Shown in pieces: positions 1 through 9,768 of a DNA stretch of 64,000 nucleotides. A program made the position numbers and the translations under genes. Origin of the DNA: Pseudobdellovibrionaceae bacterium (lineage in GTDB: Bacteria > Bdellovibrionota > FAC87 > UBA2466 > JACKAF01); NCBI GenBank assembly GCA_020635235.1, contig JACKAF010000001.1:310001-374000 (forward strand). Reading direction: 5' to 3'. A model generated the notes under the pieces. That model had not been told where the DNA came from. It did not search any database and was given only the letters and a program-made list of their open reading frames with translations. Each line of letters opens with the position of its first letter. Positions within the stretch are counted from its first letter, which is position 1.

Positions 1-48
1 CTTGAAAAACCGCTCGATACCCGGCTCTTTTTGTTCTTTTGGTATCAC
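1..48 (-). CDS. possible 5' end of a gene downstream of RNase J (partial)
   Basis: A GTG preceded by GGTGA seven bases upstream opens a frame reading VIPKEQKEPGIERFFK to the window edge, on the same strand as and 62 bases beyond the RNase J stop. The competing reading is a plus-strand frame open from base 1 to a TAG at 148-150, which would be the W- and F-rich C-terminus of a convergent gene overlapping RNase J. Only 16 codons are visible, so no function can be given. Confidence 0.25.
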   Translation of the reverse strand, partial: MIPKEQKEPGIERFFK

Positions 49-110
49 TGGTGGCTCACCGAAACTCAGACTCTTATCGGAATCCCGGCGGTTTTTACCA
101 AGCCCTCAGC

Positions 111-1763
111 TCAGACGTCAAAAACCTGCGTAATTACAATAGGTTTGTAGCAGGCGTGGTCTCTATAGTAGCGCCGAAGCTGTAGCCGGATGCGCTCCGC
201 CACGTCGGACTCTCGACGCTCATCTTCATAGATGGATTCCACCAAATCCACAGCCTCCAGTTTCACCCTATCTTCTTCCTCGCCCTCTTTGAATAGAACG
301 CCGTAGCTGTTCACTACCGGGCGTCCGATCAAATCCTCTGTTTCCGCATCACGCATGAGTACCGAATATACAATTCCTGCTTTCGCCATTCCGCTTCGCT
401 GGGTAAATACTATCGGCCGCTGCTCCATAACCCAGCCCTGAACTATCGGTACTTTTTTCAGTTCAACTTTTTCAGCGCGATCAAGAATCTTTCCGTCGGT
501 TTCCAGAACCTGTCCGTCTTCAATGACAAAAATGTTTTCTCTGGCGATGTCGGACTCGGTAGCGAGATCCGCATGTTTTGCCATGTGACGGTATTCTCCG
601 TGCACCGGTACAAAAAACTTTGGCTTACACGCTTTGTGCAAAAGCCTTAACTCTTCCTGGAAACCGTGACCCGAAACATGAATTTGGTGAATGGACTCAT
701 AAAGAATATCTGCTCCCTGGCGCGCCAGTTGGCTGATCATTCCGGAGATTGCCCTTTCGTTTCCGGGGATAAAACGGCTCGACAACATCACTCTATCGCC
801 CGGACGTAGCTGCAAATCACGGTGGGTTCCGTGGGCTACCCGAAGGAGAGCAGATTGGGGTTCGGCCTGGCTTCCCGTCGCCAAAATAATTACTTTGTCG
901 TCGGGATACTTATCTGCATTTTCCGGAAGAATGAGCGTATCTTCAGGAATGTTAAGTGAAGACTGCTCGTGAGCTAATCGCGTATACGAGTGCATACTCC
1001 GCCCCAGTAGCACAACTTTTTTTCCCTGCTCGTGCGCGAGTTTCAATAGGTTTCCAATGCGGCGGATATTGGAAGCAAAAAGGGCGATGATGATTCTTGT
1101 GTTCTGTTCCTTGAACAAATGCGAAAAAGATTTTGCGATGTCTTCTTCAGAAACGGTGTGCCCCGCCTTTTCAGCATTGGTACTGTCCGCAAACAACAAA
1201 TGGACACCGGCCTTACCAAACTCTTCAAAGGCCTCTAAACCAATGGTCTGACCTTCAAACGGAGTTGGGTCGTGCTTAAAATCTCCGGAGTGCACAATCA
1301 GTCCAACGGGTGTCTTAATGCCGAACGCAAGCGCTTCAATAATAGAGTGCTGCACGGCAACCGGAGTAAAATCAAAAGGCCCTACCTTAAAGCTTTTTCC
1401 TGGCTCGATCTCAATAAAATTTACTTTCTTTGCATGTTCATGCTCTGCGAGTTTGTGAGTGATGAGCCCCCTGGGAAACTTCGTACAGTAAACGTCCAAC
1501 GTTGCCCGACGGGCTAAATAGGGAATCGCTCCTATGTGGTCGTCATGACCGTGGGTCACGACCACCCCCTTCAGGTGTTCGATCCGATCCATCACATAAC
1601 TTAGGTCAGGTACAAAGAGTTCGACTCCCGGGTGGGACGCATCGGGAAACTGAATGCCACAATCGAGAAGTACAATACTATCTTCCCACTCCAAAATAAG
1701 GCAGTTGAGACCGATCTCACCCAGTCCGCCGAGAGGCAACATGCGCAGCTTTTTCTTGACCAT
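111..1763 (-). CDS. rnj: ribonuclease J
   Basis: This 550-residue protein is a metallo-beta-lactamase/beta-CASP ribonuclease that acts in the cytoplasm as an endo- and 5'-3' exonuclease in mRNA decay and rRNA maturation. The zinc motif HGHDDH lies at residues 71-76, followed by SGDFKHD near 159 and the beta-CASP elements ATGSQAEPQSAL near 295, HVSGHGFQEEL near 362 and FVPVHGEYRH near 384. The remaining C-terminal part is the usual KH-like domain. Length is normal for the family. The ATG start has a GAGG twelve bases upstream, which is a long spacing. The next gene upstream is divergent, so this gene is probably transcribed alone or with the partial gene at the window edge. Confidence 0.95.
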   Translation of the reverse strand: MVKKKLRMLPLGGLGEIGLNCLILEWEDSIVLLDCGIQFPDASHPGVELFVPDLSYVMDRIEHLKGVVVTHGHDDHIGAIPYLARRATLDVYCTKFPRGLITHKLAEHEHAKKVNFIEIEPGKSFKVGPFDFTPVAVQHSIIEALAFGIKTPVGLIVHSGDFKHDPTPFEGQTIGLEAFEEFGKAGVHLLFADSTNAEKAGHTVSEEDIAKSFSHLFKEQNTRIIIALFASNIRRIGNLLKLAHEQGKKVVLLGRSMHSYTRLAHEQSSLNIPEDTLILPENADKYPDDKVIILATGSQAEPQSALLRVAHGTHRDLQLRPGDRVMLSSRFIPGNERAISGMISQLARQGADILYESIHQIHVSGHGFQEELRLLHKACKPKFFVPVHGEYRHMAKHADLATESDIARENIFVIEDGQVLETDGKILDRAEKVELKKVPIVQGWVMEQRPIVFTQRSGMAKAGIVYSVLMRDAETEDLIGRPVVNSYGVLFKEGEEEDRVKLEAVDLVESIYEDERRESDVAERIRLQLRRYYRDHACYKPIVITQVFDV

Positions 1764-1910
1764 ACCGGGATTAAACCTCGCTAATGCTTAAAATAAAAGC
1801 CCTTTTCAGTCTCTTAATTTAGCGAAAGATATCTAAATTTCTTCAAGGTTTGATCCGAAAAAGGAATTGAAGGACAAGGACCGACGTGTGTTCAGGCCCT
1901 TCATGCGATT

Positions 1911-3176
1911 ATGAAAACTAGGTATTTCATATCTTGCGCCCTCTATTTATTAGTGTTTTCCGCACCAGTGTGGCTGCTGTCGTGCGCCTCGAACGACAAT
2001 AACAACAATACTAACGACAGTGGTTTTGCCACCCTGGGAGACGGAGAGACGGCCTCTGAACTCGATTCTATGGAAGCGGGCGCGGATGACCTAGAAAGTG
2101 CCGATGCTTCTGACGACATGTCGGAACTGGAAAACGAGTTCGAAGACATGGGGATAGAAGAAGAGGCCCCGACGTCTGCGAGTGCACAGTCCGAAGAACT
2201 CGAACCCATGGACAATTCTGGCGATGCGGATCTGGACAACCTTCTTGATGGTGGAGGAGAAGCCACTCCGGAGTCGTTCGCAGAAAACACAGAGACCAGC
2301 CAAGAAAACAGCAGCTGGGAGAACGTCCCTATGGGTAGTGGCCCGCGATCGGCCGTTACGTCTTCTTCTCCGCAGATTCCGTCCGAAGCCTTCGAAAAGG
2401 GAGGCGCTCTACTGAACCGCTTTTATTTCTCCAGAAAAGGAGACAGCTGGGATTCCATTTCGCAAACCCTTTATGGGACGCGGGAAAAGAGCTTGTCTCT
2501 TCAAACGTGGAACGGCCGTCGGCTCCGTCCCGGCAAACTCGTCTATTACGAATCGCCGTCCAATCGGAATGATTCGAATATGGTTTCCTATTATGAGGAG
2601 CGCGGTATTCGACCGGAAGCCTACTCTTTGAAACGCGGGGAATCTCTTTCGATGGTGGCCCAACGTCAATATGGAGACGGTCGCAGTTGGAAGGAAATCG
2701 CTGGGCTGAATGGCATTGCCGCCCCCGACGAGATCAAGGTCGGTACTCAGCTCATGCTCTATCCGGGTTCAGGTGGATCGGACTACTCACAAAATGTGGC
2801 CCAGGCAGAACCTATGCCTTCCACGCCTGAGCCGGAACCTGCTCCCCAGATCGCGCAAGAGCCCTCTCGGCAGGAGGAAGACGACTACTCAGGCTTTGAT
2901 TCAGCGCCTCAGCCCGCAGTTCCACCCCCCATCGCTCAGGCCCCACCGCCCCCGGTCTTCAATCCGCCTCCGCCTCCGGTCACGAGCTCCAGTCGGCAAC
3001 GCTTTAGCACGGCCCGCATGATCCAGCAGAATCTGTTTGCCCTCGCCATCTCTGGAATCGTGGTGGTCCTACTCATAGCGTTGTACGTGGTCAACAAACG
3101 CAAAAAGAATTCTGCAATGCGTCAAGACGGCCTTCTAGACGAAGGATTCGTCCCTCCCCGCGCTGGCCGCCGCTAG
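1911..3176 (+). CDS. LysM-domain lipoprotein with a C-terminal membrane segment
   Basis: The 421-residue product begins with a type II signal peptide whose lipobox LLSC puts the lipidated cysteine at residue 25. A very acidic, low-complexity stretch (about 30-115) follows. Two LysM-like units come next: one near 165-215 (RKGDSWDSISQTLYG) and a clearer one near 235-285 (KRGESLSMVAQRQYGDG), suggesting peptidoglycan binding. A proline-rich linker leads to a strong transmembrane helix near 372-392 and a short basic tail ending in RAGRR. An N-terminal lipid plus a C-terminal helix would anchor it at both ends. FimV-like proteins combine LysM and membrane parts differently, so I give no name. It is divergent from RNase J and upstream of metK on the same strand. 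Confidence 0.8.
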   Translation: MKTRYFISCALYLLVFSAPVWLLSCASNDNNNNTNDSGFATLGDGETASELDSMEAGADDLESADASDDMSELENEFEDMGIEEEAPTSASAQSEELEPMDNSGDADLDNLLDGGGEATPESFAENTETSQENSSWENVPMGSGPRSAVTSSSPQIPSEAFEKGGALLNRFYFSRKGDSWDSISQTLYGTREKSLSLQTWNGRRLRPGKLVYYESPSNRNDSNMVSYYEERGIRPEAYSLKRGESLSMVAQRQYGDGRSWKEIAGLNGIAAPDEIKVGTQLMLYPGSGGSDYSQNVAQAEPMPSTPEPEPAPQIAQEPSRQEEDDYSGFDSAPQPAVPPPIAQAPPPPVFNPPPPPVTSSSRQRFSTARMIQQNLFALAISGIVVVLLIALYVVNKRKKNSAMRQDGLLDEGFVPPRAGRR

Positions 3177-3189
3177 GCGTCCCTCATGA

Positions 3190-3215
3190 GCCGTTGACAA
3201 CGGCCCCTCTAGAGG
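3190..3215. repeat. two back-to-back palindromes upstream of metK
   Basis: GCCGTTGACAACGGC (3190-3204, seven-base arms around one base) is followed one base later by CCTCTAGAGG (3206-3215), a perfect ten-base palindrome. The first contains a perfect -35-like TTGACA (3194-3199), but I find no convincing -10 at 16-18 bases. They may be operator sites for metK or a weak terminator for the lipoprotein gene; the T-run after them (TTTTCT) is poor. Confidence 0.45.
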
Positions 3216-3271
3216 CCATTTTCTGGTAAGTTTGAAAATCGTACACGCTGGTAGGGATACCTTTGCTTAGC

Positions 3272-3291
3272 ATTGCGAATTGAATTGCGAA
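3272..3291 (+). repeat. direct repeat ATTGCGAA in the metK leader
   Basis: ATTGCGAA occurs at 3272-3279 and again at 3284-3291, a twelve-base period, 27 bases before the metK start. A direct repeat just ahead of the start could be a protein-binding site. I see no SAM riboswitch in this leader. Confidence 0.35.
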
Positions 3292-3317
3292 CCTCTAAGA
3301 AAACAGGGTCATAAACG

Positions 3318-4493
3318 ATGATATTAAAAGACTGCCTTTTCACCTCTGAGTCCGTTACTGAAGGTCACCCGGACAAAATCGCCGATCAGATCTCTGATTC
3401 CATTCTGGATGCGGTGCTTACCCAAGATCCAAGAGGCCGAGTAGCCGCTGAAACCTTGGTTACTACCGGACTGGTAATGGTAGCGGGTGAAATTTCGACG
3501 TCTGCAGTTATCGACATCCCGGCTCTAGCGCGCGAGACGATTAAGCGTATTGGCTACGAAGCTGATGACATGGGTTTTGACTACAAAACCTGCGGAGTCA
3601 TCACAACCCTGGACAAGCAGTCTCCGGACATCGCGCAGGGAGTAACCGAAGGCCAAGGAAAGTTTAAAGAGCAAGGTGCTGGCGACCAGGGAATTATGTT
3701 CGGGTACGCGTGCGACGAAACTCCGGAATTCATGCCTGCAACCTTGGCGTATTCGCACCGCCTTACAAAGAGACTTGCGGAGTGCCGCAAGGAAGGCATT
3801 TTGGGTTTCCTAAGGCCTGACGGAAAAGCTCAGGTGACCGTTGAGTATGATGAGACCGGTGCAATGAAACGTGTGGAGGCCATCGTCGTTTCCACCCAGC
3901 ACAGTGCAGAAGTTTCTCAGGAGGAACTGGAAACCGCGGTTCGCGAGGAAGTTATTTTCAAGTCGGTTCCAGCAAAGCTCATTGACTCCAAAACCAAGAT
4001 TTACGTAAACCCGACGGGTCGCTTCGTAATTGGTGGTCCCATGGGCGACTGCGGATTAACCGGCCGAAAGATCATCGTCGATACTTACGGTGGGCACGGC
4101 GCTCACGGTGGCGGTGCTTTCTCCGGAAAAGACCCCAGCAAAGTGGATCGTTCGGCCTCGTACATGGCCCGCTACATTGCCAAGAATATTGTTGCGGCAG
4201 GGCTCTCCCGCCGATGCTTGGTGCAGCTTGCGTACGCCATTGGCGTAGCCGAGCCCGTTAGTCTGTACGTTTACGACTACGACACTGGCACCACTTCTTC
4301 GGAGAAGATTTCTTCAGCCGTTCGTGAAATGTTTGGGTTGAAACCTGCAGAGCTCATCAAGACGTTGGATCTTTGCCGGCCAATCTATGAGGAAACGGCC
4401 GCGTACGGACACTTCGGACGTACGTCTGCAAAAGGATTCACGTGGGAAAATTTGAACCGCGTGGATGATCTCAAGTCCCTCGCCAAGAATTAG
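3318..4493 (+). CDS. metK: S-adenosylmethionine synthetase
   Basis: The 391-residue enzyme makes S-adenosylmethionine from methionine and ATP in the cytoplasm. It has the expected family landmarks in order: FTSESVTEGHPDKIADQISD at the N-terminus, GAGDQGIMFGYACDETPE near residue 115, and the glycine-rich GGAFSGKDPSKVDRSA near 265, which carries metal and phosphate ligands. Length and both ends agree with bacterial MetK. The ATG is preceded by AGGGT nine bases upstream. The 141-base region before it carries palindromes and a direct repeat, listed separately, but no recognisable SAM-sensing RNA. The gene ends against the structured region shared with the convergent zinc-ribbon gene. Confidence 0.98.
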   Translation: MILKDCLFTSESVTEGHPDKIADQISDSILDAVLTQDPRGRVAAETLVTTGLVMVAGEISTSAVIDIPALARETIKRIGYEADDMGFDYKTCGVITTLDKQSPDIAQGVTEGQGKFKEQGAGDQGIMFGYACDETPEFMPATLAYSHRLTKRLAECRKEGILGFLRPDGKAQVTVEYDETGAMKRVEAIVVSTQHSAEVSQEELETAVREEVIFKSVPAKLIDSKTKIYVNPTGRFVIGGPMGDCGLTGRKIIVDTYGGHGAHGGGAFSGKDPSKVDRSASYMARYIAKNIVAAGLSRRCLVQLAYAIGVAEPVSLYVYDYDTGTTSSEKISSAVREMFGLKPAELIKTLDLCRPIYEETAAYGHFGRTSAKGFTWENLNRVDDLKSLAKN

Positions 4494-4494
4494 G

Positions 4495-4594
4495 CGAAAA
4501 ATGGGGCCGCAACCAGGGCGAAAGTCCTGCGCGTCTCCCTGTGGAACCAGGAGCAAACCTCCCCAGAGAGATGCCCTAGTTACGGCCCTCGGGA
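4495..4594 (-). ncRNA. structured RNA or large terminator between metK and the zinc-ribbon gene
   Basis: A long rod forms by pairing 4503-4509 (GGGGCCG) with 4583-4590, and 4511-4519 (AACCAGGGC) with 4573-4581 (GCCCTAGTT, one mismatch), about 16 pairs in all. The inside folds further (CCTG/CAGG, TCTC/GAGA). Read on the minus strand the rod is followed by ATTTTT, as in an intrinsic terminator. It could be the 3' end of the zinc-ribbon transcript or a small RNA. It matches no RNA family I can name. Confidence 0.4.
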
Positions 4595-4628
4595 CGGAAA
4601 CTTAAGCCAAAGCCGATAGCTTTATGCT

Positions 4629-4817
4629 CTAGTTAAACTTTGGCACTTCCGTGTGCTTGGTTTTTCCGGTTCGAAAAGTTTTTTCTGCGTTCTGCTGACG
4701 CTCTTCTTCCAACTCGATTTCTAGATCGAATAAGAGAACATCACACCGCATACAGGCTGGCTTGTTGTTAAGGATAAACTTGGCGGTCTGCCGCTTGCAG
4801 ATCTTACACTGACTCAT
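4629..4817 (-). CDS. small zinc-ribbon protein
   Basis: The 62-residue product starts MSQCKICKRQ and has two CxxC pairs (Cys4/Cys7 and Cys22/Cys25) about 15 residues apart, which fits a small zinc ribbon. A charged, probably helical tail rich in E and Q follows, ending in a basic stretch. A perfect GGAGG seven to eleven bases before the ATG supports it as a real gene despite its size. It lies alone between convergent metK and upstream-reading lon. Function is unknown; a nucleic-acid- or protein-binding role is only a guess from the fold type. Confidence 0.75.
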   Translation of the reverse strand: MSQCKICKRQTAKFILNNKPACMRCDVLLFDLEIELEEERQQNAEKTFRTGKTKHTEVPKFN

Positions 4818-4834
4818 TACGTACCTCCTACGTA
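4818..4834 (-). promoter_or_regulatory. Shine-Dalgarno site in a hairpin loop
   Basis: On the minus strand TACGTA-GGAGG-TACGTA directly precedes the ATG of the zinc-ribbon gene. TACGTA is self-complementary, so the ribosome-binding site sits exactly in the five-base loop of a six-pair stem. This could present the site or make initiation temperature- or protein-dependent. Confidence 0.5.
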
Positions 4835-4988
4835 CTACACACGAGCTATCGTGTAGTTCCCCAAAATAAAAACTACCGAGCTGCTGATCTGGATTGGAAT
4901 GCTTGTGATTGAAATCTAAGAGACAGCCTTATTGTACTGCGCGTCACAGAAAAGCGCAATCCTAAGCGGTTGAAATCAATGCACTTTT

Positions 4989-5007
4989 TGTATTCTGGCA
5001 GAATACA
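4989..5007. repeat. 19-base inverted repeat
   Basis: TGTATTCTG and CAGAATACA flank a single central base, giving a perfect nine-base dyad between the lon terminator and the zinc-ribbon gene. The spacing suggests a DNA operator more than an RNA hairpin. No regulator can be assigned. Confidence 0.45.
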
Positions 5008-5010
5008 GGG

Positions 5011-5040
5011 CGGGAGAAAGGCCTGGGATCCCAGGCCCTT
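5011..5040 (-). terminator. intrinsic terminator after lon
   Basis: The 18-base perfect palindrome GGCCTGGGATCCCAGGCC (5020-5037) is followed on the minus strand by TTTCTCCC, nine bases beyond the lon stop codon. The stem is strong and the T-run short. Confidence 0.7.
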
Positions 5041-5048
5041 AGTACCCA

Positions 5049-7475
<2,427 letters not shown>

Positions 7476-7590
7476 GATGGACTCCTGCAACAGAGTTACT
7501 TGGTTCGACCGAGGCTTGCCCGTGCCGACATTTTTTTTGTTTTTTCAAGTTAAGAACGCACCGAACCGAAAGGCCCGGCTCTTACTATTT

Positions 7591-7623
7591 ATTATACCCG
7601 GAAATCAAGCCAGACACATGTGT
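7591..7623 (-). promoter_or_regulatory. candidate lon promoter with a palindrome at -35
   Basis: A perfect TATAAT (7591-7596 on the minus strand) lies about 115 bases before the lon start. No good -35 stands at the usual distance; instead the ten-base palindrome ACACATGTGT (7614-7623) occupies that place, as expected for an activator or repressor site. Confidence 0.45.
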
Positions 7624-7687
7624 TTGTCGAATGAAATGGCTGAGGGCCGCGTTAGATAGAACGCGACGATTCTTGACAAAGATGGAC

Positions 7688-9010
7688 TTAGGAAGCAGAG
7701 CCTGCAGAACCAATCTTCTTACCAGATTGTTCGGCCGCCGCTTTGGACTTCTCAACCTCTTCCGCAGTCTTATAGATAAGCTTGGGTTTTGACCTCTTCA
7801 AAACCACATCCTCATCGACTACGCATTCCTTGAGGTTCGGGATGGACGGAAGCTCGTACATGATTTCTAGCATCGCCTGCTCTAAGATCGCTCTTAATCC
7901 ACGAGCGCCCGTGCTAGTTTTCATAGCTTCTTGCGCGACGGTAGTAAGAGCTTTCTCTGTAAAGGTCAGAGAGACGTTCTCATAGTCAAAAAGTTTTTGG
8001 TACTGCTTGATAAGTGCGTTCTTCGGCTCAGTCAGAATCTTGACCAAGGCGTCCTCGTCCAACTCATTGAGAGTGGCAATAACGGGCAGACGGCCAACAA
8101 ATTCCGGAATGAGACCGAACTTTAGCAAGTCCTCAGGGCGCGCATCGTGAATGGCAGAAATACCCTTCTTTTCTTTGGAAACGACTTCCGCGGAAATACC
8201 AATGCTCCGCTTGTGCTGACGGGATTCCACTATCTTGTCCAGGCCCACAAATGCGCCACCGCAGATGAAAAGAATGTTCGTGGTATCAATCTGCAGGAAC
8301 TCCTGCTGCGGGTGCTTGCGGCCACCTTTGGGCGGAACACTGGCACGCGTACCTTCAAAAATCTTTAGCAAGGCCTGCTGCACACCTTCGCCAGAAACGT
8401 CCCTGGTGATCGACGGGTTTTCTCCCTTGCGGGAAATTTTGTCGATTTCGTCGATGTAAACAATGCCACGCTGTGCGGATTCGATGTCGTAATCGGCGTT
8501 CTGGAGCAGGTATAAAATGATGTTTTCAACATCCTCACCCACATAGCCGGCTTCGGTCAGGGTCGTCGCATCCACGATGGCAAACGGTACGTTGAGCAAC
8601 CGGGCAAGCGTCTGAGCCAATAGGGTTTTGCCGCTACCGGTGGGGCCAATCAGCAAAATATTGCTCTTTGTAAGCTCAACTTCACCATGCGCCGAATTGG
8701 GAACCTTGCCACCCGCAACACGCTTGTAGTGATTGTGTACAGCTACCGACAGGGTCTTCTTCGCGCGGGTCTGCCCAATAACATAGTCATCCAGGATGGA
8801 TTTGATTTCCATCGGCTTGGGTATCTTACCCCCGCCAGATTTGCGTTCTTCCTTTTCCGCCTCTTCCGCGATGATGTCGTTGCACAGTTCGATGCACTCG
8901 TCGCAAATATGGACGGTCGGGCCGGCAATGAGCTTTTTTACCTCGCGCTGGCTCTTGCCGCAGAAGCTGCAAACCAAATTACCAAAACTGTCACTATCCC
9001 TTCGACTCAC
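7688..9010 (-). CDS. clpX: ClpXP unfoldase ClpX
   Basis: The 440-residue AAA+ protein unfolds tagged substrates and feeds them to ClpP. The N-terminal C4 zinc-binding domain is intact (CSFCGK and CDECIELC near residues 15-45). The Walker A GPTGSGKT near 120, Walker B YIDEIDKI and the IGF-type loop region for ClpP docking follow in normal order. The start is GTG with AAGG seven bases upstream. It follows clpP by 18 bases, so both are made from one message, with lon next but also separately promoted. Confidence 0.97.
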   Translation of the reverse strand: MSRRDSDSFGNLVCSFCGKSQREVKKLIAGPTVHICDECIELCNDIIAEEAEKEERKSGGGKIPKPMEIKSILDDYVIGQTRAKKTLSVAVHNHYKRVAGGKVPNSAHGEVELTKSNILLIGPTGSGKTLLAQTLARLLNVPFAIVDATTLTEAGYVGEDVENIILYLLQNADYDIESAQRGIVYIDEIDKISRKGENPSITRDVSGEGVQQALLKIFEGTRASVPPKGGRKHPQQEFLQIDTTNILFICGGAFVGLDKIVESRQHKRSIGISAEVVSKEKKGISAIHDARPEDLLKFGLIPEFVGRLPVIATLNELDEDALVKILTEPKNALIKQYQKLFDYENVSLTFTEKALTTVAQEAMKTSTGARGLRAILEQAMLEIMYELPSIPNLKECVVDEDVVLKRSKPKLIYKTAEEVEKSKAAAEQSGKKIGSAGSAS

Positions 9011-9028
9011 GTATTGCCTTTCTCGTGC

Positions 9029-9700
9029 TTACTTTTTCTTTTTCGTTTCCTTCCCACTGCGCTGCTCCACGACCTGATCGATCAGACCATACTCCTTCGC
9101 CTCCGCGGCAGAAAGATAATTATCGCGGTCCGTATCCTTTTCGATTTTCTCGTAGGGTTGGCCAGTGTGGTCCACAAGGATGTTATTGAGCTTCTCCTTG
9201 AGATACAAAATCTGTTTGGCTTGGATAGCAATGTCGGAGGCCTGACCTTGGACACCCCCCAGAGGTTGGTGGATCATAACCTGCGAGTTGGGTAGGGAGA
9301 AACGCTTGCCGTTCGTCCCCGCAGCAAGGAGTACGGCTCCCATGCTGGCGGCTAAACCCGTGCAATAAGTGCAGATATCCGGCTTGACGAACTGCATCAT
9401 ATCGTAAATCCCGAGTCCGGCAGAAACGCTGCCCCCAGGAGAATTGATATAAATATGGATATCGGCGGACGGGTCTTCGGATTCCAAAAACAGGAGCTGT
9501 GCCAAAACCAGGTTAGCCAGAGCATCATCGATAGCGGTACCGATGAAAATAATGCGCTCCTTCAGTAACCGGGAATAAATATCGAAGCTGCGCTCCCCGC
9601 GGGAAGTTTGCTCGATAACGATGGGTACCAGGTAGTTAGAGGGAGTATCGACTTGCTTTGCCATTTTGCTGCCTTTTGCTATGGAGATCACATCTGACAT
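9029..9700 (-). CDS. clpP: ClpP protease subunit
   Basis: ClpP is the serine peptidase of ClpXP. The catalytic serine is in GLAASMGAVLL, the histidine in MIHQPLGG and the aspartate in the DRDNYLSA segment; the INSPGGSVSAG substrate loop is also present. I chose the ATG preceded by AAGGAG at six bases, giving 223 residues. An upstream ATG at 9718 has no good site, and a third ATG at 9664 begins MAKQVDTPSN, so a shorter form is possible. It sits between tig and clpX in the usual order. Confidence 0.97.
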   Translation of the reverse strand: MSDVISIAKGSKMAKQVDTPSNYLVPIVIEQTSRGERSFDIYSRLLKERIIFIGTAIDDALANLVLAQLLFLESEDPSADIHIYINSPGGSVSAGLGIYDMMQFVKPDICTYCTGLAASMGAVLLAAGTNGKRFSLPNSQVMIHQPLGGVQGQASDIAIQAKQILYLKEKLNNILVDHTGQPYEKIEKDTDRDNYLSAAEAKEYGLIDQVVEQRSGKETKKKK

Positions 9701-9768
9701 ACGGCGCTCCTTGCTCATTTAACTCGATGTACCGCAGGCTGACAAGGCCCGTCGAAAAACCTGCTGGT

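Noticed and set aside
3177..3317. SAM riboswitch before metK
   Set aside because: I looked for the kink-turn and core helices of SAM-I and for the compact SAM-II and SAH types; none fits the 141 bases, which hold palindromes and direct repeats instead.
4495..4600. Small SRP (4.5S) RNA on the plus strand
   Set aside because: A GGAA loop and an AGCA stand in suitable places on a rod, but the conserved GUCAGG on the 5' side and the closing pair of the tetraloop are missing, and there is no plus-strand terminator.
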